64,000 nucleotides of DNA. It comes from Leucogyrophana mollusca. Its lineage: Eukaryota; Basidiomycota; Agaricomycetes; Boletales. The position numbers and the translations under genes are program-made. This document shows, piece by piece, positions 44,717 to 55,899 of this stretch (its first letter is position 1; each line of letters opens with the position of its first letter). The DNA lies in contig MU266342.1 of NCBI GenBank assembly GCA_021014945.1, positions 1-64,000 on the forward strand, read 5' to 3'. The notes beneath the pieces were generated by a model, which made no database searches, was not told the origin of the DNA, and was given only the letters and a program-made list of their open reading frames with translations.

Positions 44717-46555
44717 CTACCGACGTCTTCTGGAGAAGCACATGCAGAAACATACATAGTCCAGCCAGTCTATCGACTCCGACGAATCCGATTCCACCGA
44801 TTCCTCAGATTCACTATCGCTGTCCTCCACAGGTAGTGGCCGCGCGCGGCGCTTTCGCCTCTTTCGGGGTGCAGCCATGTATAATCGCTGCGAGAACATA
44901 GGGTGAGATGAGAAGGATGGTTACACTGAAATACATACAGGGTCGGCTCGTCCTGCTGACACGTTCGGGTCCGTCGGTGGGCTTGTGTGATCGTTTCTCC
45001 TTGTGAGTCGCGCGTCCGATCGGGATCGTGCGCGAATCCGCAACCATAGCCGAGAGAGTGGTCTTACTCGTGCATTGGCTGGAGGTGAATCCACGGCCTT
45101 TTTGTCTCTACCGCTCGCTCCCGAGACGTGCGGGGAGCCAGCGGCAGGTTTCGGGCGCGCCGATGAAGGTACCTGGAGAGCAGAATGGCAACTGAGGCGC
45201 GAGTGGAGGATAACAGCACATTAGAGAACGGACGTTTAATGGGGAGTCGTGACCGCCATTCGCGGCATCCTGCGAAGCCTTGTTTGCTCGCGTTAGAACA
45301 CCTTACGCGCGCACAGGAGACAGTACGCACATGCAACAATGGGTTGTCCTGACCTGCAGATGTGGTTTTGTGGTCACCTTTGCGCTCCCTTCGACGGCTC
45401 GGTTGGGGCTCGCCCGTCGCAGGGAGCTATACTCCAGTGGTATTAGTGCTTAGACTTAAAGTGCAGGTTGGAGAAAGCCCAAAGACACCCACGTCCAGTA
45501 TTGAGTCCAATGATGACCCATCATCACGAGAGTTTCGTCGCCGGCGCACACTTGCTATCGGCGGCGTCGTGGGTCGGCGGGTTTGCGTGGGTTGCGGGGA
45601 CACGGCAGATATCTACAAGTCAGAAGCCACACATCAGCACGGACGCAAACACTGGGACCGACAAACTCACATCAAGCAAGGCATCGTCCGCCCCAACCTG
45701 CGTGTCCCGTAATTGAATGGTATAATTTTCCGAGCAGCTGGCGATAGACCGGCCATTCGGCGAAAGAGTCGGGCCACTACCTCCCCCGAGACTGAGAGGA
45801 GGTTTCACCTCCTTTCCGGTTTCTATATCCCAGACTCGCACTGTATCTCCAGCGCCGACAAGTTGCCTTCCATCAGCTGAAATAGCAAGACTGTAGATGG
45901 ACTCTGATGTCTCGATTGATTCCCTGATTGGCTCTCCAGTTTTCGCATTGTGAATTCGGATGTTGTGGTCAGAGGATGAACTGATAAGTCGGCCACCATC
46001 TGACGAATATACCACGGCAAGCACAGAGTTTCTGTGTCCTCCCATGACCCCGATGGCCGTCCGAGTGGCGACGTCGAAAATGGCCAAAACCAAATCGCCA
46101 GCACTCGCAAGCTGCGTCCCATCTGGAGAAAAGACAACAGGGGACACCCCCGTGTAATGCCCTTTCAAGATCCCAACTGCGCTTCCTCTTTCTGTATCCC
46201 ACAATCCGATCATTTTATCAGCGCCTCCACTTGCTATCAATCGATCGTCGGGAGAAAATGCAAGACTTAGGACACCAGTTGCATGTCCCTCGAGTGGCCC
46301 GTGTACCATCTCGCCTTTCGATACATCCCACACGCATATCCTTCCATTCGACAATCCGCTGGCGATTCTTCCACCATCTCGCGATATTGCGATTGAACAA
46401 ACGGCGGTGTTGTGGGTGAGAGACTTTCCTATTTGCTGCCCGCTCTTCATGTCCCATACTCGAATCGTGGCGTCCCGCGATGCACTTGCTATTCGACGTC
46501 CATCCGGAAAAAAGTCGACAGCCGAAACTGAGCCAGTGTGGCCTTTAAAAAGCAT
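44717..46555 (-). CDS. WD40 repeat protein with basic Pro/Ser-rich tail
   Basis: Main exons: 45671..46555 (seven WD40 blades, 295 residues), 45493..45612, 45354..45426, then less certain exons reaching 44717. Blades include GHTGSVSAVDFFPDGRRIAS, SRDATIRVWDM and SSSDHNIRIHNA. The tail has SVRRRRNSRDDGSSLDSILD, then DLPATGEPQPSRRRERKG, and a last exon RLYMAAPRKRRKRRARPLPV, Ser/Glu/Asp run, DWLDYVCFCMCFSRRRR. This order (propeller, DLPA motif, RLYxAPR, WLDY-Cys tail) follows a WD40 family common in agaricomycetes. The Cys-rich end may be lipidated or membrane-associated, which is inference. Exons between 45354 and 44933 are approximate. The start at 46555 may miss an N-terminal exon. Function unknown. 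Confidence 0.65.
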
Positions 46556-47088
46556 GTTCGTGAGATGAGATTCGGAGGCGCTGAGCTAGGGGAGGGGAGG
46601 ATCTTTTTCGATCGTGCCAACGCTGCAGGATGCTGACCGTGAACAGTTACAGTAAGTTCACAACATTCTGTTTCGAGCGGCGAGCCAACGTGCGATTGAT
46701 CAAGGCGCAGATTATGCGCCTCGTTATTCCGGTGTATCAAGTCATTCCGGAATATGAATATTTATGTTTTACGAGCGTAATAAACTTGCGGAGCTAGGGA
46801 AGTTCATGTGTCAGGATTTGGAAGAATTATACACGAATTACAGGAGAGGAGAGGATAAGAACGTACCCAGGAATGGTGTCTGGGAGTGTGAGCACTTGTA
46901 CTTATACTATAGCTTGGCTATAGCGTGAACTACGCACCTACAGCTTCAAGCCATTCTTCAGACAAGTTGGCTATTACACGAGTGTATTGGTGGATGAACC
47001 AGCAAACAACCTAAGTTGAGCCGTCCGCCTTGATATCCCACCATACCTGCACAAGTGGAGCAAGTACTAGAGACCCATAGCACTACGG
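46556..47088. other. Intergenic, no supported gene
   Basis: AT-richer stretch lacking coding signal on both strands. It would hold the promoter of the WD40 gene and the VPS28 3' end. Confidence 0.5.
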
Positions 47089-48039
47089 TCAGGAGCCATC
47101 GCCTTTCCCCCCACTCAGGCTCCGGAAAAACTCGGCGTACGCATGATCGACATCGAAAAGCAGCTGCGCAGGCAGGTGAAAGGCCTAAGTTGAATAAGGA
47201 TGAATGTATAATGATTCTGAAGAACTGACCTGTCGAGATTGCTCATCAGTGATCTCCTCCGATGCTTTCATGCTATTAAGCGTGATGAGCCTGAAGACAA
47301 GAACGTCATGCTTTTGGTCTCACAAATCTAGACAAATCGACTCAAGCTTACCAACCAACCATTCGACTTCGCCCCTCCCAGTCCTTGCTGCCTTTGAAAC
47401 GAGCATACCCGGTAACTAGTTCCTGCAATATCGGATGTAGCTGGTCCTTTGCGCGCAATTTAAGTTTTAGCGCATCCATGAACGTTATGAAGTTCTACAT
47501 ATCGACGACCATCCTCAGCAGTGAGACAGATCACCATGAGGCGTGTTTATCATGAGCATACCTGCGTTGTCTCGGCAATCCATTTACCAGTTTCTGGCCC
47601 CGCTTCGCTAGAGTGCTCCACCGTCGCCGGGACACCGACTTTTATTCGATGAAGCGCAGCAGGGTTGTCCATCTAGCCTCTGGCATGTGAAAATCCCTTG
47701 TTCCTATAACCACTGATAACCACCTACCTGGTAACGGTCCATGAACTGTTCCACAGATGGCACGGAATCCTTCACGAGTTTCAGCATTGTCATATACTGC
47801 GATAAAAGCCGTGTGCATGCTGGGGAGTATCTCTTCCCATAATCCCTTAGTCAGTTTATCTATCGGACTACACTGAAGACGTACTCCGCAGCTGTGATTG
47901 AGTCTCGAACATAGGCTCTCTCGAGATAATCAAGGGCTACAATGATTCCGAATAGCGTCGCCAGAAGGTTATACTTTTCTCGTTCAGAATTATTGGTATA
48001 AAGCCGTACTTCTTCGTCGAGCGAGAGTGTGGACATCAT
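47089..48039 (-). CDS. VPS28: ESCRT-I subunit VPS28
   Basis: Model: complement(join(47089..47163,47230..47290,47352..47494,47562..47672,47728..47819,47874..48039)), 215 residues, normal for VPS28. The gene is nearly invisible by long-frame inspection because it is cut into six exons. The N-terminal domain reads LDEEVRLYTNNSEREKYNLL, then ATLFGIIVALDYLERAYVRD and EYVFTCTRLLSQY, with KIAET-like linker and NFITFMDALKLKLRAKDQLH. The C-terminal four-helix part reads GRSRMVGWLITLNSMKASEE then LLFDVDHAYAEFFRSL. VPS28 bridges ESCRT-I and ESCRT-II in sorting ubiquitinated cargo at endosomes. Two adjacent Met codons open the frame (48039, 48036). Confidence 0.95.
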
Positions 48040-48725
48040 GGTACTGGAGTGAAGGTGGCGGGCCGTTTGGTCCAACAATTTGCCATTTGCACACTGCCGA
48101 TAGTTTCTTGTTTTGGCTTGTCTCTTGATCTCGATGTTCACTTCTAGTTGAACAGGAACCAGTTACTATTGCTAATAGTACAGCGGGATCGCAACCGTCG
48201 GTCGGCATCGGTCGTCACCACAACATGGAAGGTGCCCTTGTGTATCGTGTCGCCTTTGTTTGTTCTGAATCCCCATGTCCCGTCCACCGATTCCATGCGA
48301 CACCTTCTCATATCAACAGTTGCAAGTTTCTCGCCTGGATAACGTCCTTGTTGCTTGGATATTGTGATCACCAAGTGCGTTTTGATAATAATGGCATTGG
48401 ACGGCCGACGAGTCGTGGTATCCGTGTACACGTTAGGTCGGTTGTGTGTCACATCCATCATGGTCACGGGTGCTGATTGTGCCCCAAGCCCCAATACAGT
48501 TTTTCTTATTCTTTTCATCCCGACTGGGTATTCCCTTCAGCGATCCCACGCAGTCTGTCTCTGATGCAGATGGTTCGTAACGACAGCATTCAGGGCCACT
48601 CGAAGAGTTCAAGTCTTTTGTACTTTTTGGGTCACGTGACAGCAGGGGCAACAAGAGAACCCAGTATAAGATGCGATCTCATCTCATCTGCAGAGATCGA
48701 TCATAAACATCCCCTTTATCTTTGC
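48040..48725. other. Divergent region, VPS28 to disordered-protein gene
   Basis: A minus-strand frame at 48144-48518 has some protein-like character but no family match, so it is not called. A palindromic GTCACGTGAC lies at 48631-48640. Confidence 0.45.
48631..48640. promoter_or_regulatory. GTCACGTGAC palindrome (CACGTG core)
   Basis: Lies 86 bp upstream of the start at 48726. It shares the TCACGTGA core with the palindrome at 20738-20749, in front of another gene for a long disordered protein. Motif only. Confidence 0.45.
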
Positions 48726-50724
48726 ATGCCGAGGCACGTTCACCGCAAATTCAAACCACATCCTGAGCGGATCGTTCGGTGCGCTACAATGCCGCTCCCG
48801 GATTCACCTGCACCTCTCGGCAATGAGCACCTCGACCTCAATAAGGGGCCACGGCGAAACAAGAAGGCGCGTCTGGGTCGGGCATGGGATAACTTACGGA
48901 ACAGCCCATTGCAGCCGCACCCCACTCTAGCTGCTCTTGGTAGCCGAAGGTGAGCCATCGGTCGTGTCCCAAGATGAAGACGGGGCAAACAATGACGCGG
49001 AAACTCGTACCTCAGAAAGAGACACAAGCAGAATCTTCATACATCTCCCGAACAAAGAATACCTCCGATATCTGGGCAATGTGACGAGGAGAAGAGGCCA
49101 CAGGTGCCTTACTTTTAGTATCCAAAGGACAGAAGGCTCGTTGCTGACCATTGCCGACTTCTAGAAACGTGCAACAGCACGGCTTATGGATCTAGACAAC
49201 GTCATCAGGGGCTACTTCTTTCCGGAGCCAGATATCACAATGACCAACGCTCCCAGTGCTGAAAAGTCTGTGGCGTTGGATTCAACCCCATATCATACCC
49301 AAGATCGACGCGACACGAAGCAGATGTCCATGGATAAAGGGCATCTTGGACTGGTTAACCCACCAACCTCTGTCCATTCGAAGCGAAAGCTTTCCGAGCT
49401 ATCGATGGACATACTGTCTTTTTCCTCCTTCCTACATCGACGTCGGACTTCAACGCGCATGTCGGCCGACTCCCATGTTCTCAGGAGCCGCGAAAACACG
49501 CGTTACATGTCCGTCGACAGCATACAACGTCCGCCCTTACCGCAAGATGGTCCCGCGGAGCGAAATGTCACGGAAATAGTTTCCTCTTCACCCCCTATCT
49601 TCACCTCGCACGGCGACGGCAATGCAAAATTTGGCTGTGGTCATTCGATCGGCCAATCTTCCCAAACTAATAACCTAGTTGCCCCTAGTCGAACCCCCGT
49701 TTCATCCCAAGTCTTGACTCCAGGTGAGGGTCTCCGAGTTCTGCCCATGCCCCCCGCTGCCCAGCGCCCGCCCAATCGTCTTACCCGGAGGCGGGAGTCT
49801 TCAACAGAGCAGACTATCAGTAGGAAGCGGCAGTGTGTACGGCAACGCAGTTCACTCCCGACCTCTTTCGGTCAAGGTGACTCTTCGGGGCGACTCGGTT
49901 CTACTCGGCCTCCGCCACCAGCCGAAAAGGTAGTGTTAGGGGAAGTCCTCGATGAGGAAATTCGACCCGCTCGCCAGTTACGTTATTACCGGAACGTGAA
50001 AGACTGGTTCAAGCCACCCGCTGATGGAAAACGCCGTGGAAGGGTGTCGCAATTGGTGCCCTACAGCCTGGAATCATGGAGAACTCGTCGCAAGGCTCAT
50101 CCAGGCCCTGAAGACCATACAAAGCCACCACCGCATCAATCACCGTACCTACCAAGCTCCCAGCAATCCGATAACGATGAACTGCAGTTCGCTATCCCGG
50201 ATGCACTCCATGCCCTGCGGCCGAATTCTAATGATTCACGGCCAAACGAGCAGGATGTCCACCCATCTGGGTGGTTGGGTTCGCCTTCTTTGCTCTGCGC
50301 GTCCCCGACTTTGGAGCCCGTGTCCGACGAATTGCTTGATATCAGCGACCAGCCCATGCTGGATTCGAATAGGAAGGTCGGGGGTGGCGTTGAGAGACGT
50401 GTCGACGAAGATTATGACGAAGGAACAGCCGGTGAGCATGACTGTTGGTGACGGTGTTCACAACCTCACCCATCCCCTCATACAGAGGATTTGCTTTGCC
50501 AGCAGTTCACTCAGAAAACAGCAATCAAGCCTCCTGTGCGCCGAGTAGCAGGAGATGATGGCCAGCGCCAACATTCGGTCGAACTCGTCGCTGGCAACCA
50601 TGACGCGAGGAGACACCCGGTGAAATTGAAGCCAGGCCATCTGGGAAATTCTGATGTTTTCGGTCTGAATGCCCTTGCCAAGGCTCTCCCAACTATCACT
50701 AATAAGCTTCTGCGACGTGAATAA
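48726..50724 (+). CDS. Large disordered protein, unknown function
   Basis: Model: join(48726..48939,49016..49080,49165..50431,50486..50724), 594 residues, phases closing. The first exons are basic (HRKFKPHPERIVR, GPRRNKKARLGRAWDNLR). A short hydrophobic patch IFIHLPNKEYLRYLGN follows. The middle is Ser/Pro/Arg-rich with repeated SMD/SVD and RxxS segments and one denser stretch (ARQLRYYRNVKDWFKPPADG). The C-terminal exon is Lys/Arg-rich (AIKPPVRRV, LKPGHLGN, ITNKLLRRE). No known domain was recognised; nuclear location is a guess from basic character. A further frame just downstream (to 50953) looks partly protein-like, but I cannot connect it by splicing. Confidence 0.65.
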
Positions 50725-50971
50725 GGCATTCTACGATCAGCTTGCTGTTCCTTTCTTGCTATACCGTAATCCCATCAAACTTGTATCTGCTGTATCCCGG
50801 TCGCATAATCAACTGGCTGGGATTGTGCTCTCTGAATTCCCTAACGATGACGATCTGGTAACACACAATGGGGAGATCACGGATCTGCGCCTCGCAAACA
50901 CTGCGTTTGTACTGATAGAGCTCAGCAAGCAAAGATACAAAAGGAAACATTAACCGGAATCGATCTATACA

Positions 50972-53880
50972 TTAAAACATCCCCATGCCGTCTTCATCGC
51001 CGTCATTACCCCAACCACTGGCGATGACCTCCTCCTCAGGGTGTGGTGATGGGTGGGAGTCCATAGCAGGCGATGGCGCCTGGATAACTTCGGCCCCGTC
51101 CCTTGGTGGCGCTTCAGACGCTGCCTTTGAAGCGACGGGTTGCGAAGTGCCATTGGTTGATTGACCTGTATGCCACACGATCTGAACTTTGCCAACGGAC
51201 GGTATTTCAAGTCCTTTGGAAAGACCCTGATAACACAACACAAAGATTAACTTATGGATTATTCATTATCGCATCACCTTACCTGCTCCGCAGCCAATCG
51301 CGTTTTGAACGAAACAACTATTTCGTCGCCTCCCGACGCATCCACAGAGTCGAGCTGTCCAGTGGTCTGCGGCAAATGATCAGACGAAGGCCAAGAGCAC
51401 TGATCAACGACCTTGCATACCTCGTACCAGTCACGTACTGCTTGCACAGCATCATCTGAGACCCCCTTCACAAGCAGCTTTCGTGGTCGATTGTCCAGCT
51501 TCATATTCGTCCGCGCAGCCCCACCGCCCCTAGCAGCACCGCGATAGAAGCTGCTGCGTGCGCCACGACCGCGTCCTCGATAAGGGCGGTAAGAGCCACC
51601 ATATGAAACTTCTGGTGCAGCTTCAGGAAGACCTAGACTTGCGGCCTGGTGTATCCAATCAGCTGAAGTTGAGAAGCAGTGATGTGGGTCAAAATATACC
51701 TCTTCTTTAAGCTTCGCAAGCTTGGCTTTCAGCTCCTCCGTGCTATCTTTTGAACTACTCCCAGTGGTAGCCGCGTGCATCTCAAGCTCTTTGTCCAACC
51801 GCTCCCTCTCCTTCCGTTGGTGGTCATCTGCCTGCAATGTAGAGTTTGCCCCTTTAGAAGCGGCGGAAGCTGGTGGAGGAGAGTGCGTCGGTACAGGGGC
51901 GGACGTAACAGATGGTGAAGGCGATGGCTTCATTTCCTCGCCCAGTTTCCGCAGGCGAGCCATGATTTGCTTCTTCTCCTCCGCAGACGCTGACTCAAGA
52001 GATGCCATAAGCAGTTTTTGTTCCGATATTTGCTGCTCCAGTAGCTTCTGTTTGGCAGCCAGCTCTAAGGCGGCAGCAGACGGCGCCGAAGCCTTGCGTG
52101 CGGGTGTTGTTGACAGCGAGGGAGCCGGAACTGCGGCAGGAAGGACGGTTGCAGCTGGAGGGGCTGAATCTTTGGCTGCGATGTTGGCAACGAGAGGTGC
52201 AGAAGCAGCTAACATGCGGGCCCCTACTGTGCCATGTCCCTCCATAGGCCGATGCCAGAACAGCTTTACGAACCGGTTATTGAAAACCGCATCCTCCGAC
52301 TTCCATGCCGCGTGGGCCTCGTCGTGATTCGAAAAGCTGACAAGCGCCTTGGCATTACGCGCGTCGATCGCAACGTTCGTCACAGTTCCGAACTTTTTGA
52401 ACCAGCTGTTGACGGAGTCCAAACTAAGCTTGTCTTCCGGTATTTTTTCGACAACCAAAGTTTTGTCGTTTCTGCGTTCTGGCCGGAAACTATGTGCATC
52501 ACCAGAGAATGTTCCTCGGCCCCGCCCTCCTCTCGACGCTCCTGTGAACCCTCCGCGCCTTGCAGCCGATGGCCCGGCAGCTTCGGGAATGCTCATGTCT
52601 ACATCCATGGGAGAAGCCAACGGCAGCGATGACTGGGACGGTATGGGAGCAGTTAACAGTCCATTCTGACTGGTACTTCGTTGCATTGAGGGGTCCGAAG
52701 GAGTGGCATCTGGCGGCAGCTGGGGAGTCAGATCCTGAATGACGGGAAGCTCCCCTGAAGCCCGAGAAGCTTGCACAAATTGAGTGCCGTCCTCCTGCTG
52801 AACTCTAGGTAGAAGCGGTGCGCGCTGTTGTGGACCACGTCCTCCCATACCTAGATTAGCCCCGTTCGGTCGCATGTCCATGCGAGCCTCGTGCGGGTCG
52901 TACGCAACACCCTGGCTACCCATGCCAAAGGGAACAACTCCGTTAGGAAATATCGGCATGAAAGGCATGGGTGCGCCCGGTACAGCGCCATTGTTCATTG
53001 GGAACAGCTGTGAAGGCACGAAAGCATCGTCACCGTGGCTATATTTGCACAGGGCTCCGCGAGCACAATACCCATTATCTGGAAGGACCATGTCAACGAA
53101 CTTGTCAAAACTTGCGAAGCGTTATGAACCCACTGTGATAATCTCGACATATCCCTCTCCTCTGATCGGGCGGTTGATAGTTTTGTGGACGCCTACCGTT
53201 CATCATACCGCCATTCATCTGCCCCATCATGTTTGGCACGACGTTCATCGCATGCATATCGTTTCTGTCATGGCGTGCACCCCATGCACCTGTAGACCTG
53301 TTGTCACGACCATTCGAATAGCGCGAAAACTGGCCGTCGGTGTTTATCCGCGGTCCTTTAGCTGGTGGCCGTCCGTCCTGTATGTCATGCTCAAAATTCC
53401 GCTTCTGGCCTTTTGGTGAAGTGGGTGTATGGTTTATGAGAAGACTGTCCAAGGGAATGGGGATGCCTGTATCTGCAGCTGGGGGATTGGAAGAAGATGG
53501 ATAGGGATGCGATGGGGAGGCTGCAGTGTAGGGTAGATATGATTTGGTCCGTAGGACGGTGAATAATGTATCTATAAATGAGGGACCCTCTGAAGTAATA
53601 TATAAGCAGCAGAACAGGACACAGCAATGTCATGAACGTACCTTTCTCCAAGAACTCTTCAAGCTGTGAGCTTAGCTCCTTCCGCATTTCGCTTTCGGGC
53701 ACATTGTGCTTTAAAAGCGCCAGAATATAGTCACCAAGAGCTCCTGGCTCAGCATCGCATCTTGAAGGCACAATTCAGTCCGAGGGCTACGACGATAAAA
53801 GAGTAAACAGCTTACATAGGTTCAAGCGTCCGGACGAGCCAAGGCTTCAGGTGGGGTGCTGTTGCTGGATCATAGAGCAT
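50972..53880 (-). CDS. CCCH/RRM RNA-binding protein of the Rmn1/RBM26-27 type
   Basis: Model: complement(join(50972..51226,51283..51645,51700..53078,53134..53571,53642..53760,53816..53880)), 872 residues. Order: PWI-like N-terminus (ALGDYILALLKHNVPESEMR), CCCH finger assembled across an intron (CRDYHNNGYCARGALCKYSH), Gly/Arg patch (ASRGGRGRGTF), an RRM-like domain (KTLVVEKIPEDKLSLDSVNS, FGTVTNVAIDARNAKALVSF), a long coiled coil (AAKQKLLEQQISEQKLL, LRKLGEEM, ELKAKLAKLKEE), another RGG patch, and a second RRM-like region (RKLLVKGVSDDAVQAVRDWY). This is the layout of fission-yeast Rmn1 and animal RBM26/27, linked to nuclear RNA decay. The intron at 51646-51699 is 54 nt and in frame; its removal joins LKEE to AASLGLPEA. 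Confidence 0.85.
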
Positions 53881-55899
53881 ATTTTACTGGTAAAAGCCCT
53901 GGTAGACGGAACCAAATTCTCTGAAGACCGGGGAAGACTGGGAAGGCAGGGGCTAAGCTTTGGGGTATGAAGATAGAGATTACTTTCCAGCTGCTACCGG
54001 GACAGCATCGCTGACAGTGAGTGGCGCTAAACTTTCGTAGGTTTAGTCAGCACGACCATTTTGGGAAGCGGCCCAATCCTTCAAGTTCTTGGCTCGACAC
54101 CATTTCTTGGTGAGTATCTTCAAGTTTCTAGTCAGAGAGATAACCACACAGCCGATGTGTGTGCATGCAAGAAACATTATATTTCCCCATTAAAGTGACT
54201 CAAATTCGTGCCCAATTGCCCGGTGCTGTCGTGCTGTACCAAGGTAATATGTGCATCACTACATAGAATATACAGAGCGCGCTCGCAATCGTGTAGATGT
54301 AGATCTCCCTCCCCAGGAATCCGAGTCCGTCACCGACAGACTGATCGCCAAGAACTGACATGTGATTTGTTTTGAAGACCCAGTCTGCAAGGGCCCAAGC
54401 CTTCACAAAACACCAGAGGTGACAAAATACTGGTTCAGATGATGAAGAAATCCGTCAACGAATCCAGGCTGCGCCGATTGGTGAAGTTGAGCATCTTGAT
54501 CCATTCCCGGCGCGCTGAGGTGGGGCTGCTTGCACCGCAAATGTGTTGATCACGGAAGGGAACACCGAGGACATGAAGACAACTAGTGACTATGTGATGG
54601 GTAGACAGAAGTTGCAGGATGATCGATGGTGTTGGTGTTGTGTGGATGCGGTAGCTGTGATATGCATCGATGATCATGTATAGACCATGTTCATGAGCGA
54701 GAAGAGATAACATGAGAGAGAGAAAAGAAGGGAAAGGTGTATGTGTGGCTGGCGTTCTCGCTGGAGGACCCGTCAAAAAGGATTCCCGGGGTGGGAAAGG
54801 CGGATTAAGTGAGACACTGGTATGGATATGACAGAACGCGCCCTGCCGCCAGGTTCTGTGGGGTCTTCTTGTCGTCAGCCGTCTTCATTGACCTCCTCCT
54901 GTTCCGTTATACCCTATTCGCGTAAATTCTCTCCATCTTCTGCCGGTCTCGGTGCGTCTTCAAACTTGGGATGCGCATGTTTGGTGTGCGATGGTAGACA
55001 GAAGTGTCACCTCCCGACGTTCTATGGGTCATAGGACACCGTGACAAAGCATCAATGCAAATTCGAGACCCTGGATATCTTGCAGGTCCCGATAGAGATT
55101 ATGCACTAGCAGGGGATTGCAGGTGGGATTAGGCAGCCATACTGTCATCGAAATTGAAGACTTCAGGTACGGGCTTAGACAAGGTCATCTTTTTAACGGC
55201 GGCGTGGCCAATCGCAATGACACCGGTCAAGTGGCACTGATAGATGGTACAACAGACATCATGTCGCAAAAGTATAAGACACGAGTTCGGGAGATAAAGA
55301 ATGGAGGATCCTATGCGCCTATTGACTTCGTCAGCGTCTTACAGAGATAGCGCACTGACTGATCTACGTACTGTTTCCAATTCGAATCTGACAGTGTTTA
55401 ATTATGCACTGACTACGTTACCTGTGCCGTCTACACTCCATAAATCCTGGGGTAAACATACGGTCAGCGCGCAAAAGCTTCCAAGCCACGCCATAAGCGG
55501 CCAGTGCAGGCTCTTGAAAGGTGTGGCGGAAATACAATGCCATGCTCACTTCTGAGCTCGAAGGGTTCGGAGTCCAAATGAGACGATGTTGCGAAGACGC
55601 CCCTCTGAGTATACGTGCATTACCCCTGGCATAGATAATGGGCGATGATTGGAAGGTCTGAATCCTTGTAAGTGGTCATCGACGTTACCAAGTTACTTTC
55701 ATGCAAAAGCTGGTACGAAGAAGGGTTGCAGTGTCCACAGCCTCGTCGGAGTGGATGCCGAGGGCTATAATGAAGCCTACAAACTCCGTGAATGTGACCT
55801 TGGCTCGGCATCTACCGTCCAGATTCAGCGTCTATTGCTTTGATGGTTCGAGTTCGACCCTTGAGGTCGTGGGGAAGTTCGAGTTGTAACCCGGAGGAT
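53881..55899. other. Two-kilobase stretch without a convincing gene
   Basis: Several frames of 60-110 codons occur on both strands (for example minus 54200-54406, hydrophobic near its C-terminus; plus 55117-55350). None carries a family motif, and I could not chain them with consistent splice phases. The stretch has lower coding density than the rest of the window. It may hold a decayed gene, a non-coding RNA, or the unresolved 5' part of the next gene. Confidence 0.35.

Noticed and set aside
48144..48518. Minus-strand 124-codon frame upstream of VPS28
   Set aside because: Some protein-like character but no recognised motif, and it occupies the divergent promoter region; kept only as a note.
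50669..50953. Plus-strand frame downstream of the disordered-protein gene
   Set aside because: Reads like protein in part, but overlaps the end of the preceding gene in another frame and cannot be joined to it; no start context or motif.
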